Virus record (IMG/VR): IMGVR_UViG_3300020383_000017
Coordinates: 1 to 33,199 of that record
Strand: one strand, 5' to 3'
Length of the DNA: 33,199 nt
DNA from: a virus
The translations under genes were made by a program, and so were the position numbers. Under the pieces are notes generated by a model. It had not been told where the DNA came from. It saw only the letters and a list, made by a program, of their open reading frames with translations, and searched no databases. Positions within the stretch are counted from its first letter, which is position 1, and the number at the start of each line of letters is the position of its first letter. Positions 23,441 through 32,282 of the stretch are shown in pieces.

Positions 23441-23449
23441 TACATTACC
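23441..23449 (+). promoter_or_regulatory. CTACATTAC promoter-like element
   Basis: The same nine bases as at 1911 and 18202, here 32 bases before the HNH endonuclease start. Distance to the start is shorter and no leader hairpin is obvious. Confidence 0.4.
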
Positions 23450-23481
23450 TAAATAGTGTACGATATTAAAAGGTGGTAAAT

Positions 23482-24621
23482 GTGGGAAGAGGTATAGATT
23501 TAACGGGACGGAAGTTCGGTAAATTAACCGTAGTAGATCAGGCTCCCAATAAGGAAGGTCAGAGGGGCAATTGGTGGAATTGCTTATGTGATTGTGGGAA
23601 TGCGAAAGTTGCTTCGGCTAAAAGTCTAAATGCAGGCGATACCCAAAGCTGCGGTTGTCTAAATAAGAACGATCTAATAGGTAAGGTCTATGGGAGGTTA
23701 ACCGTCAAAGCAGAAGGGGTTGAAAAGAAAGGTGATAAACGCACATGGGTTTGTGAATGTAGCTGTGGATCAACTAGTATCGTTACGACGAGTGATTTAG
23801 TAACCGGTCATACGCGCAGTTGTGGATGTCTACAGAAGGAGCGGGCGAAAGAAGCGAATAAGACGCACGGCTATTCGCGTAGACGTCACCCCCTCTACGC
23901 ACGGTGGTTAGGTATGAGGAATCGATGTAATAATCCAAATGATGACTATTACGACAACTATGGAGGTAAAGGTGTAAAGGTCTGTAAGCGATGGGACTCA
24001 TTTACTAACTTTCTGGAAGATATGGGTGAGTGTCCGGAAGGTCATACGTTGGACCGACGTGATAACGATGGTGATTATACACCTGAAAACTGTCGTTGGG
24101 CTAGTCCGTCTGAGCAGTCTAGAAATAAAAGCGATACATTGTGGGTTAATTATCAAGGTAACAAGGTGAGGCTAGTAGAGTTATCTGAAAAATTCGATGT
24201 TCCTTTCAAGCTTTTGTACCAACGATTATACACACATGGATGGTCTTTAGAACGGTCTCTTAAACCTTGGATAATTACTAGGCGTGGAACTGGAATGCTA
24301 GTAGCAGTCAATATCAAATCTAGGAGGTTAGTGTTAGGTAAAAAACTAAGAGGATTAGCAGTGAAATGCGAGCTGTCTAAAAAGCAGTTAAGTGAAGGAA
24401 CTATTGACTATTCTATCATACAGGAAACATGGCTAGCAAAGTCTCTCGAAGATCCTACACCTTGGAATGATTTCAGGGGATGTAGCGGGATACCAGAGGA
24501 CGTTATCTTAAAGCAAGCTAATGAACCGGATATTATCTTTTCTAACGCGAGAGAGGCTTACAGGTACCTTGAGCGGAGTTCTCTGTTAGATGAGGAGTAT
24601 ACATTAAAAGTATTTGAATAA
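23482..24621 (+). CDS. Free-standing HNH homing endonuclease
   Basis: 379 residues from GTG 23482; AAGGTGG lies five bases before it, which favours it over the GTG at 23473. Two tandem N-terminal Cys modules (about 5-60 and 62-115) share the plan G-x-x-[FY]GxLTV...W.C.C.CG...S..L..G.T.SCGCL. An HNH core follows (about 125-215) with YARWLGMRNRCNNP, YGGKGVKVC and GHTLDRRDNDGDYTPENCRW. Then comes a DNA-recognition-like segment (VRLVELSEKFDVPFKLLYQRL) and a long C-terminal extension of unknown nature. It is transcribed opposite to the fibre genes on both sides, as expected for a selfish element that cuts and copies itself into allelic sites. Confidence 0.85.
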   Translation: MGRGIDLTGRKFGKLTVVDQAPNKEGQRGNWWNCLCDCGNAKVASAKSLNAGDTQSCGCLNKNDLIGKVYGRLTVKAEGVEKKGDKRTWVCECSCGSTSIVTTSDLVTGHTRSCGCLQKERAKEANKTHGYSRRRHPLYARWLGMRNRCNNPNDDYYDNYGGKGVKVCKRWDSFTNFLEDMGECPEGHTLDRRDNDGDYTPENCRWASPSEQSRNKSDTLWVNYQGNKVRLVELSEKFDVPFKLLYQRLYTHGWSLERSLKPWIITRRGTGMLVAVNIKSRRLVLGKKLRGLAVKCELSKKQLSEGTIDYSIIQETWLAKSLEDPTPWNDFRGCSGIPEDVILKQANEPDIIFSNAREAYRYLERSSLLDEEYTLKVFE

Positions 24622-24656
24622 CGGCATAAAACCATGGGGCTTTACAACCCCATGGT
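24621..24656 (-). terminator. Stem-loop followed by TTATGCCGT, convergent gene ends
   Basis: ACCATGGGG (24631-24639) pairs with CCCCATGGT (24648-24656). On the minus strand TTATGCCGT (forward 24621-24629) follows after one base, sharing a base with the stop codon of the HNH gene. On the plus strand a looser TCATGCTGA follows the stem. Confidence 0.6.
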
Positions 24657-24687
24657 CATGCTGACTATGTTTCTTTTTTTACTTCAA

Positions 24688-24703
24688 ACTACATTTCTGT
24701 AGT
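24688..24703 (-). other. Stem-loop with GAAA tetraloop
   Basis: On the minus strand ACTACA-GAAA-TGTAGT forms a compact hairpin shortly after the fibre gene stop and before the main terminator-like hairpin. GNRA loops are unusually stable and are common at RNA processing or protein-binding sites. Confidence 0.35.
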
Positions 24704-24717
24704 AATCAAGATAGGCA

Positions 24718-25710
24718 TCAGAAACTGCGACCATAATCAAGATTAGCAGCTAGGTCTGCAACCAGGCCGTTAGCATGGCTAATTGCCTGTAGGCGTGCAT
24801 CGTTAACTGCTTTAGATGAAGCTACGTTAGTTTCAGATACAGAGTCAATTGCACTAGAGATAGCAGACTTGTCTACTTTAAGTGCAAGACCAGCATCAGC
24901 GTATGCTTTAGCGTCAGTCAATGCAAGTAGAATTGCATTTGAAGAAGCAACGTTTGTTGAGCTGTTAGACGTGATTGAATCAGAGATAGACGTTTTGTCT
25001 ACTTTGGTATCCAAACCATCGTTAAGCTGAGTGATGCTTGCTTTAGTTGCAAGTGAAGACGTAATAGCAGCGATATCGCTGTCGTTGTCTGTCAATGCAG
25101 CAGCAAGTTCTTGAAGTGTATCAAGCGCGGCTGGTGGAGCGCCGCCAAGGATGTCAGACTTAACTGCATCAGCGTAAGCAATCGCTGCTGCTTCAGCATC
25201 AACCGCACGTTGGTGGGCAGTATACGCAGCCATAGATGATGCGTATTGAGTAGAGTTTTGTTCTACAACTGAGTCGCTGATACCGTAGTTTTCAACGTTA
25301 CCTAGACCAACGTCAGCTTTAGTTAGGTTAGAAGTGTCTTGTTGCGCTTGAGCAATGTTAGACTCAGCAGTTTCAAGACGTTGACCGATTTTCAACAAGG
25401 TGTCTAAGTCAGCAGCTAGTGTGCCACCTTTAAGACCATTGATTTGGCTATCGGTGTAGGTATTAGCTTGAGCGATCGCGTTAGCTTGTGCAGCGGCGAT
25501 GTCAGCTGTGTAGTCACGACCTAGCGTGATTACATTACCTTCGTGGTCTTTAGTGAAGATCTTGCGATCTACTAAGTTAAGTGCAATTGCACCTTCTTCC
25601 AAGTCAGCAGCTAGCGGCGCTGCGCCTGAGGTGATTGAACGGTCAAATTGAATCTGACCAAGATCAATGGCTACGTTTTCCGCGCCTGAAGTCGAGTTGA
25701 CTGTACTCAT
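24718..25710 (-). CDS. Tail-fibre-like protein with repeated helical modules
   Basis: 330 residues. N-terminal EEGAIALNLVDRKIFTKDH plus EGNVITLG is the standard fibre-start beta motif. LTKADVGLGNVENYGISDS and PPAALDTLQELAAAL, followed by DNDSDIAAITSSLATK, are recurrent fibre-shaft sequences in many tailed phages. Two or more copies of a 'KVDK.[ST]IS.[SA]I.S.S.TNVASS.A' unit lie at about 225-310. Ala/Asp/Ser-rich helices predominate. Codon use is strongly biased, like the capsid gene, suggesting high expression. TAGGAG precedes the ATG. It would form part of a receptor-binding or shaft fibre. Confidence 0.75.
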   Translation of the reverse strand: MSTVNSTSGAENVAIDLGQIQFDRSITSGAAPLAADLEEGAIALNLVDRKIFTKDHEGNVITLGRDYTADIAAAQANAIAQANTYTDSQINGLKGGTLAADLDTLLKIGQRLETAESNIAQAQQDTSNLTKADVGLGNVENYGISDSVVEQNSTQYASSMAAYTAHQRAVDAEAAAIAYADAVKSDILGGAPPAALDTLQELAAALTDNDSDIAAITSSLATKASITQLNDGLDTKVDKTSISDSITSNSSTNVASSNAILLALTDAKAYADAGLALKVDKSAISSAIDSVSETNVASSKAVNDARLQAISHANGLVADLAANLDYGRSF

Positions 25711-25745
25711 AGGGTGAAACTCCTAGATGGGATGGGTCCCGGATT

Positions 25746-25765
25746 AAAAATACGATAACAATCGT
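25746..25765 (-). terminator. Short hairpin with T-run
   Basis: On the minus strand ACGAT-TGTT-ATCGT is followed by ATTTTT. It lies between the DUF4376-like gene and the fibre gene. The stem is short, so it may be leaky. Confidence 0.4.
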
Positions 25766-25788
25766 GTCATAGTATCTTAGTAAATGGA

Positions 25789-25812
25789 GGGGTAGATTTT
25801 AACACCTACCCC
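25789..25812 (-). other. GC-rich stem-loop between fibre-region genes
   Basis: GGGGTAG pairs with CTACCCC, 14 bases after the stop of the DUF4376-like gene. No TTATGCCGT and no T-run follow directly, unlike most other gene-end hairpins here. Confidence 0.45.
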
Positions 25813-25825
25813 GAAAAGTTAGCAT

Positions 25826-26479
25826 TTAAATGCTTACGCCAAAGAACGCAACACGTGCATCCCATGCAGTGAAATAGAAGGTTTCCCATTCTTCTTTCGT
25901 TGCAAGGACTACTGTGTTACCATTCTCATTCTTAAATGGAATTGGCTGCCACTCAGCACCTGCCGCTTCGCGTCGTTCAATCAAACGATCGATAGACGTC
26001 CAACCGTTTTGATCGTTTTCAGTAACGCTACAGATGGTACCATTAAACTCAAACGCATTTAGTTTACGCCATGTCGCGTACTTAGCATCACCGTTGAAAT
26101 AGTCTAAGACATTTTCAATGATAGGCATGGGTGGGAATGAGACATATTCTTGCTCGGGTTGTTTAAAATCAGCCTGAGCTTCTGTCAGCGTTGCATTAGA
26201 CTCGCGAATCGCTTTGTTCTTACTAGCAATTACATCGTTCTGCTTGTCAATAGCGATGCAACGTTGCGCCCAGGAGTCTTGAAGATGTCCTTTATAATTC
26301 TCAAGAGCTACTAGCAACGTGTCCTCTTTGACATTGTTACTCATTAATTTGTAAATGTAATTTAAATCGTAACTGAGTTTACTAAACTCATATACAGCTT
26401 CTACTACATTGCCGTCATCATCCGTTGTCTCGGGGGCAAGGATCCATTGACTAAGATCCGGTTTATTAGGACGCAACAT
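25826..26479 (-). CDS. DUF4376-like fibre accessory protein, 217 aa
   Basis: The first 110 residues are helical. The C-terminal part (ICSVTENDQNGWTSIDRLIE...WQPIPFKNENGNTVVLATKEEWETFYFTAW) resembles the DUF4376 plan found in tail-fibre accessory or assembly proteins: polar start, helix, a 'W...DN..V.LT..E/QW' stretch and a final helix. It starts one base inside the stop of the large fibre gene (TAATG), so it is coupled to it. A chaperone or fibre-tip role is likely but not proven. Confidence 0.5.
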   Translation of the reverse strand: MLRPNKPDLSQWILAPETTDDDGNVVEAVYEFSKLSYDLNYIYKLMSNNVKEDTLLVALENYKGHLQDSWAQRCIAIDKQNDVIASKNKAIRESNATLTEAQADFKQPEQEYVSFPPMPIIENVLDYFNGDAKYATWRKLNAFEFNGTICSVTENDQNGWTSIDRLIERREAAGAEWQPIPFKNENGNTVVLATKEEWETFYFTAWDARVAFFGVSI

Positions 26480-29322
26480 TAGCGTTTCTCCTTAGGTAAA
26501 AAACCAAGCGGTCTAGGTAATCTAACTAATCCACGCAGGGTACGTTTCATGTTAAGATCATTAATGAAAGAAATGTTAGGGTAATACTGGATAGTATTAT
26601 CATCACCATAACGCGAGTAAGCGTCTACCCTAAACGTGGGATGGATTGTATTTACACCACCTTTGTAAACAGAACCATCCTCGTGGTTTATGTAGTAATC
26701 GTGGAATGACGTATGATCCCACGTCGCATCTGGCGTGCCTGTCATAATCATGACAATATTATTAATTGCTTCATTACTAGAATTAATAATAACAAACTTA
26801 TCACCAATGGACAGTCCATGCGTGACGCTACCGCTTAGATCGACAGTAGCGGTATTAGTGCTATCGACCGTTCTATCCTGTATAAGTTCCTTGAACGTTA
26901 CATGACCATATACCAGACCAGTAACAGTATCTACATTTAAGAAAGGTAACAATTTCACACCATCTGATCTTCCATACCAAGGGATTGATAACTCAGTATG
27001 ACGTATCGCATCTTCTGACCAACTACTAGAGATGAGTTCACCAAACTCATCATCTAACGTAAAGGTTGCTCGCTCTAGCTTATGTTTGACGTATGCAGCC
27101 TGGTTAGTTTCTTTACCAAGTTTACCTGTCAGATTGTAAATAAGCGGAGCGTTATTATCAGAAACAGTTGCAAAGACATCACCAATTTTAATCGTAGCTA
27201 AAGATCCCGCACGTTGATGGTGGGTAGGTTCTAAAACTTTACCCAAATGCTGATAATCTACAAATACTATCATATCAGCTGGCGGGTTATACGGTGCACT
27301 GTTTTCCGCGCCGTTAAAGTCTAAACGGAAAGATGTATCATGCACCCACGTGTCGCCAAAGTTTTGAGTACGCTTAACTCGATCACCTAATTTCAATGAT
27401 TTTCTAGTCAATTCGACTGTCTGCATCGTCCCATCAGGTAACATAGGGTTCCAGTTTAAACCTACTACTGCATTTAGATTCATAGAATCATAATAGTCCG
27501 CCAACACATCCGGTCTTGCCATTACATCCAGTGTAGGAAGCTGTGCAAGCGAGTATTTTGTTCTCTTACTAAATAAGACAATAACCTCATCGCCTACTTC
27601 CCATGATGTTGTTAACGATGTAGGGTTATTGCCGGTAAGCGCTCTAGAACTAGACGTGTAGCTCGCCCCTTCAAATATCAACGGGTTGGTGTATGAGTTA
27701 GTAGGGTAAAAAAGCGTAGGTTCCGTGGTGTTGTTAAACTTCACAGCCGGACTATATTCGCCCTTGGTGACGTTATACAACCAACACCCGCCTACTAAAT
27801 CCCCACCATCTCTAGGTAATGTCATGTTAAGATCTGGAAGTGTTTCAGAAACGGCATCGATGGTAGTTCTAAATATCTCCAACGACTTGATATATTCCCA
27901 CCCACGAGTTCGATTGCCTAGTAGATCTTTACCAAACGCGTTAGCATCTATATTGATACCTTGGGCGTCTGTGCGAAGATCCTGCATCTGCCAGTCGTAG
28001 ATGTTATCGTGCGTATACCCTAATGGATGACCAGAGAATCCATGTTGAATATTACCACCATACCCACCGTCTATCAGTGACCCGCCATCACTATTGTATT
28101 GGAAACAATCAGCAATAGACTCCGCCCTCTTCAAAACAGCGCTTTGTGAATAAAAATCCCCACCATTAGCTGTTGCATGAAGTTTAGTACCTAATGGATT
28201 AAAGGCGGGGTGATAAGCACCCTGGTTAAGGCGTGTAACTTTTGCAATAGGCATCCAAAATATACTACCTATTGCATTGTTAGATGTGAACTTAGGATTG
28301 GTAATGGCAAGACCCGGGTCAACATTACCTACTCGTTCTTGGGAATTAATCTGGTAAAAATGACGACCAGAATTCACCTCAACGACCGGAATTGATGAGC
28401 CTTGGGCACTCAGCCTTACAAGAGAAACGTCACCGCTAGTCCTTACATAGGACGTTGCCGCATCATCATAACCGCTTGTAAAGCGCCAATCATCACCAAT
28501 TGATGGTACTGAACGTATACGATACTGCCATTGATAAACACGGTCGCCGTCCAAATATACGTTATTATCAGGGTCGTTGATAAACTTTGTTTTGTGCTCT
28601 TCGCTCATCTTATCCCATGTAAACCCACGGCCCCACGTCACGGTATCCCACGAACCAAAAGCACTATAGCTCTGAGGCATTACACCATCGGTGTAATTCT
28701 TTGTTCCGCTAGTATTGCCGTTATATTGGACATTACCTAAAGGAAAAACAGCAGGTATCTGACCTCCCTCATTCCCTATTTCTACTAGGAATACTTCCAT
28801 CCCTACTAGATCTTCACGAGATACCATATCTACTGGTTTAAAGTAGGTAACATCTGACAATAGCATACCTGATGGTGCGTCGCTTACAGTAATGTAAATA
28901 TTATTATTGTTTATTACATGGTCGCCAGGTTTATAATCGCGAGATGTAGTCGTACTTGCCTCTACTTCGGCCATCGGAGCCGGTGGAAGGTAGATAGAGT
29001 TTCGAGATGACGCGCCAGTTAAATTTTGAACGATTCTAAGGCCGTCTATATTGTAGACAGGGTGCTCCGTCTCACTATCCCCACGGTTATTACCATCGCT
29101 TGTGCTTCTACCCATTCTAAATGCATTGGGTAACCCGCCGTTAATTGTGCACCATATTCCTGTATTTACAGCAACATTATTAACATCTTCCTCGTAGTGC
29201 ATCCCTGGATGTATAAATCCAGAAACTGCAAACGTACGTCTTCGCATTTCACGTAAAGATTCAAACTCTGAAACAGTCATGCCTTTACCCGATGAAGGTA
29301 ACAGTTCTGCTAAGTTTATCAT
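26479..29322 (-). CDS. Large fibre/receptor-module paralogue 1 (947 aa)
   Basis: Start chosen at the ATG 29322 (MINLAELLPSSG) because CTGGAG lies before it; the longer frame to 29367 would translate the intergenic stem-loop. It shares with the next gene upstream, in the same order: SGFIHPGMHY, YNIDGLRIV, VSREDLVGMEVFLVE, YQWQYRIRSVPS, PIAKVTRLNQG, ESIADCF, the GHPL.Y.HD segment, CWLYNVTK and a C-terminal GFLPKEKR. The protein is rich in Asn, Tyr, Trp, Asp and Gly, with beta structure and no signal. Size, composition and tandem duplication next to fibre genes suggest tail-fibre or spike proteins. No enzymatic site is recognised. Confidence 0.65.
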   Translation of the reverse strand: MINLAELLPSSGKGMTVSEFESLREMRRRTFAVSGFIHPGMHYEEDVNNVAVNTGIWCTINGGLPNAFRMGRSTSDGNNRGDSETEHPVYNIDGLRIVQNLTGASSRNSIYLPPAPMAEVEASTTTSRDYKPGDHVINNNNIYITVSDAPSGMLLSDVTYFKPVDMVSREDLVGMEVFLVEIGNEGGQIPAVFPLGNVQYNGNTSGTKNYTDGVMPQSYSAFGSWDTVTWGRGFTWDKMSEEHKTKFINDPDNNVYLDGDRVYQWQYRIRSVPSIGDDWRFTSGYDDAATSYVRTSGDVSLVRLSAQGSSIPVVEVNSGRHFYQINSQERVGNVDPGLAITNPKFTSNNAIGSIFWMPIAKVTRLNQGAYHPAFNPLGTKLHATANGGDFYSQSAVLKRAESIADCFQYNSDGGSLIDGGYGGNIQHGFSGHPLGYTHDNIYDWQMQDLRTDAQGINIDANAFGKDLLGNRTRGWEYIKSLEIFRTTIDAVSETLPDLNMTLPRDGGDLVGGCWLYNVTKGEYSPAVKFNNTTEPTLFYPTNSYTNPLIFEGASYTSSSRALTGNNPTSLTTSWEVGDEVIVLFSKRTKYSLAQLPTLDVMARPDVLADYYDSMNLNAVVGLNWNPMLPDGTMQTVELTRKSLKLGDRVKRTQNFGDTWVHDTSFRLDFNGAENSAPYNPPADMIVFVDYQHLGKVLEPTHHQRAGSLATIKIGDVFATVSDNNAPLIYNLTGKLGKETNQAAYVKHKLERATFTLDDEFGELISSSWSEDAIRHTELSIPWYGRSDGVKLLPFLNVDTVTGLVYGHVTFKELIQDRTVDSTNTATVDLSGSVTHGLSIGDKFVIINSSNEAINNIVMIMTGTPDATWDHTSFHDYYINHEDGSVYKGGVNTIHPTFRVDAYSRYGDDNTIQYYPNISFINDLNMKRTLRGLVRLPRPLGFLPKEKR
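28781..28830 (-). repeat. Near-identical DNA block shared with 31693-31742
   Basis: A 50-base block encodes MVSREDLVGMEVFLVE in both large paralogues with one base difference, including identical third codon positions. Surrounding regions are much more diverged. Confidence 0.75.
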
Positions 29323-29342
29323 TTTTAAATTACTCCAGGTAT

Positions 29343-29360
29343 TGGGGGCCGTGACCCCCA
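29343..29360 (-). other. Stem-loop between paralogue genes
   Basis: TGGGGG pairs with CCCCCA in the short gap between the stop of paralogue 2 and the ribosome-binding site of paralogue 1. No terminator motif follows. It may tune read-through or RNA processing. Confidence 0.5.
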
Positions 29361-29366
29361 TATCCA

Positions 29367-32267
29367 TTATCTACGGTAGGTTTTAGGTAAGAAACCGATA
29401 GGTTTTGTCCCTAACACTACACCATACGCTACTGTATTACCATTGAGGTCTTTATCAAAAGCAACGTTTGAAGTCGAATGCCCTTCAAACTCACCATCAT
29501 CACCATGTCTGGTGATAGGTGCTAGTTCAAACTGCCCTACAAAAGAACCATCTTCACGATAGATATTACCATCATCGTAATTAACACGATGTAGATCAAA
29601 ACTGGCTTCACCCCATGTTTGATTGGTTATTGTTTGTCGTGTCGCCAAGACCAACCCCTCGATGAAACTATTTCGATTGTTAATCAGTTTAAAATGCTCA
29701 CCAATCTCCAAATTAACAGTTTGTGGTGTAGACAAATCTATTATGGTAACTGGTTTATCACCTGTTTCGTAATACAGCTGTTTGAACGTCAATTGTGGAT
29801 AGATCAAGTTATTCTTGGTTTGGTGTCCCAAGCTCACGTGGAATTTAACACCGTTAGACGGGTCTAACGAATCCAGCTCCGCATGTGCAAGATCTTGAGT
29901 CCACGTACCATCTAACACGTAACCATCACGTGTATGTAGTAGACCTATGCGTTCTCGACGATATCTTAAAGGATCAGAACCATCACCCACTGGAACCTGA
30001 CCGGTAAGTGAGTAATTAACTAAACCCCCCTTCTTAATATCTGCTGAAGTTGTAGCCCAAATACCACTTATAGCAGCATTGGCGAAAGGTAATCTTCGAG
30101 TACTGCCATTAAAAAGAGATGCTCTTTTAACCACAGATGCCGACGATCGGTATTGTAGAAGTTGAATTTGGTTTTCAGGGACCACGTGCATAGAGCTGTT
30201 TGAAAAACCAATATAACGTCCTAGATAAGAAGTACTAGTAAGCCAGTTTTCACCTAGATTATCAGTAATTAGTAGACTACTAGATGTACGTTCTATCTTT
30301 CTACGACCTTTATATTCTTTAGATGTATTATCTGGTATGGAAGGAATCCAATCCATACAGGGTACGGTTGTGACGCCGTATGATAATAATAAATCTAAAA
30401 GCTTCTGCGGTGTTGCTATTACATCAGTGGTGATATGTCGTTGCATAGAAACATCGGACTCTTTAAAGGATATAACGATTACCTCGTCATTTACCTCCCA
30501 ACCATCTGTTATAAAATGGTTAACATTACCACTTGAACCCCACTGTCCTAAGATTGTCTGAGGGTCTATTGATTTATCAATAGACCAGTACGAATTAGAA
30601 TTATCGTAACGAATACCTGGCTGAAGAAGGTCTTTAGTAACGTTATATAACCAACAACCGGTTCTAAATTCGTTATCAGGAGCGTCAAGTAATGTTATTT
30701 GAGCATTGCTATCTACAGTCTCAATTGTAGATTTAAATACATTCATTAACTTCAACGGCTCCCAACCCCTGACCTTGCCGAATACATAATCGTAGGCTAG
30801 GTCTTCTACGTCAATACCCGCGCCGATGGCAGGTAAGCGTAAATCGTCAACCATATCTGCACGTATTATATCATGCACGTATTGAAGAGGGTGACCACTC
30901 TTACCAGACACATGTGTTCCAGAATTAGGGTAGATGCCTTCTTCCTGGGGACCTGTAGCTATTTTAAAACAATCCGCTATTGATTCTGGTAAATACACCC
31001 CATCAATATACCACGGGTTATCTGAATTTTCAGTTTGTTTTCTGAACGTTGCCGTGCCCAATGGGTTATAAACAGGATGATAACCACCCTGGTTAAGACG
31101 TGTAACTTTTGCAATTGGTAAGAAGTAACAAGCCCCTTCACTCATTCCGGCTGATGAAAAGCTATTAAGTGACCATATTCCAGGTGCTTTCTCAGAATAA
31201 GAATTTCTAGGAGTTAACACACGTCTACCCCCAGTCAACCTATATTGAGTAGTATATAGAGAATAACCTTGAAATTGCAAAACCCCACCGACATCATAGT
31301 CTGCAGCACTGATAAAAGTAGCGGTATACGCATCTTCTACCGTAGACCATTTCCACTGTTGACCTAACGATGGTACTGAACGTATACGATACTGCCACTG
31401 GTAATATCTACCATCTTCTTCGTAGATGTTATTATCAGGATCGGCCATCCACACATTTCGCTCTTCTGCAGTAAGATCACTCCAACGGACACCAAAACCA
31501 GGTCCATTTACTCGGGTAACATCGACACCCTCGTGGGTAAATTGATCCACTGGCCAGCTTTCCTGCCAGCTTCCGAATTTTGAATAATCTTCATGCATTA
31601 AATCATTTTGAAGATCAAATCCGTTCCAATCTTTTTCACCATTTTGAACATTACCATAAGGGTAAACTACATTAACTTTACCCTGTTTCAGCTCTACTAG
31701 GAATACTTCCATTCCTACTAGATCTTCACGAGATACCATATCGCGGGTTTCAAAAAGTGTAGTGTTTGTTAAACTAGAACCAGCAGTTGACCCGTCAGGG
31801 TGAATGCAGACGTAGATGTTGTTGCCTACAACAACATGGTCACCCTGCTGGTAGTCCTTAGTAGTCGTTGTACTTAACTCGGGTGTGGCCATAGGTGCAG
31901 GTGGTAGTAGAATACGGTTAGTGTCGTATTTAACCTCATCGTAACTCTCATGATAGCTTGTATCATGGTTAGTGCCTCTAAGGTGGACTACAATACCGTC
32001 AATGTTAAAAATAGGATAATCCGATTCACTAACACCGCCACCGCCTGTTTGAAAAGTACTACGCCCCATGTATAGGCTGTCATATACAGATGAAGAGAAA
32101 GTAAACAGACCCTCACCCATTACATAATCAGTATTATCCCAATGGCGTCCTGGCTCTATGTAACCGCTAGAGGCAAAAATACCTCTGTTATGTTCACGGT
32201 TAGCTTCAAACTGTGCCTTAGATAGTGATCTAAGCACACCTGGAACTCTATTAGCTATATCTGTCAT
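29367..32267 (-). CDS. Large fibre/receptor-module paralogue 2 (966 aa)
   Basis: Start chosen at the ATG 32267 (MTDIANRVPG) with ACGGAGAA upstream; the longer frame would include an intergenic hairpin and overlap the previous gene. It shares all the ordered blocks listed for the 947-residue paralogue (SGYIEPGRHW, FNIDGIVVH, VSREDLVGMEVFLVE, YQWQYRIRSVPS, PIAKVTRLNQG, ESIADCF, CWLYNVTK) and ends IGFLPKTYRR. The middle differs most. Probably a second fibre or spike with a different specificity, or a partner in a heteromeric fibre. No catalytic site is seen. Confidence 0.65.
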   Translation of the reverse strand: MTDIANRVPGVLRSLSKAQFEANREHNRGIFASSGYIEPGRHWDNTDYVMGEGLFTFSSSVYDSLYMGRSTFQTGGGGVSESDYPIFNIDGIVVHLRGTNHDTSYHESYDEVKYDTNRILLPPAPMATPELSTTTTKDYQQGDHVVVGNNIYVCIHPDGSTAGSSLTNTTLFETRDMVSREDLVGMEVFLVELKQGKVNVVYPYGNVQNGEKDWNGFDLQNDLMHEDYSKFGSWQESWPVDQFTHEGVDVTRVNGPGFGVRWSDLTAEERNVWMADPDNNIYEEDGRYYQWQYRIRSVPSLGQQWKWSTVEDAYTATFISAADYDVGGVLQFQGYSLYTTQYRLTGGRRVLTPRNSYSEKAPGIWSLNSFSSAGMSEGACYFLPIAKVTRLNQGGYHPVYNPLGTATFRKQTENSDNPWYIDGVYLPESIADCFKIATGPQEEGIYPNSGTHVSGKSGHPLQYVHDIIRADMVDDLRLPAIGAGIDVEDLAYDYVFGKVRGWEPLKLMNVFKSTIETVDSNAQITLLDAPDNEFRTGCWLYNVTKDLLQPGIRYDNSNSYWSIDKSIDPQTILGQWGSSGNVNHFITDGWEVNDEVIVISFKESDVSMQRHITTDVIATPQKLLDLLLSYGVTTVPCMDWIPSIPDNTSKEYKGRRKIERTSSSLLITDNLGENWLTSTSYLGRYIGFSNSSMHVVPENQIQLLQYRSSASVVKRASLFNGSTRRLPFANAAISGIWATTSADIKKGGLVNYSLTGQVPVGDGSDPLRYRRERIGLLHTRDGYVLDGTWTQDLAHAELDSLDPSNGVKFHVSLGHQTKNNLIYPQLTFKQLYYETGDKPVTIIDLSTPQTVNLEIGEHFKLINNRNSFIEGLVLATRQTITNQTWGEASFDLHRVNYDDGNIYREDGSFVGQFELAPITRHGDDGEFEGHSTSNVAFDKDLNGNTVAYGVVLGTKPIGFLPKTYRR
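31693..31742 (-). repeat. Near-identical DNA block shared with 28781-28830
   Basis: Partner copy of the 50-base block in paralogue 1. A second shared patch lies around 31085-31116 and 28219-28250 (the KVTRLNQG region), and a third around 31369-31396 and 28502-28529 (YRIRSVPS). Confidence 0.7.
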
Positions 32268-32282
32268 TGCTAATTCTCCGTT

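Noticed and set aside
29323-29367. Longer start for the 947-residue paralogue
   Set aside because: The extra 15 residues encode an intergenic stem-loop; the ATG at 29322 has a proper ribosome-binding site and aligns better with the paralogue's start.
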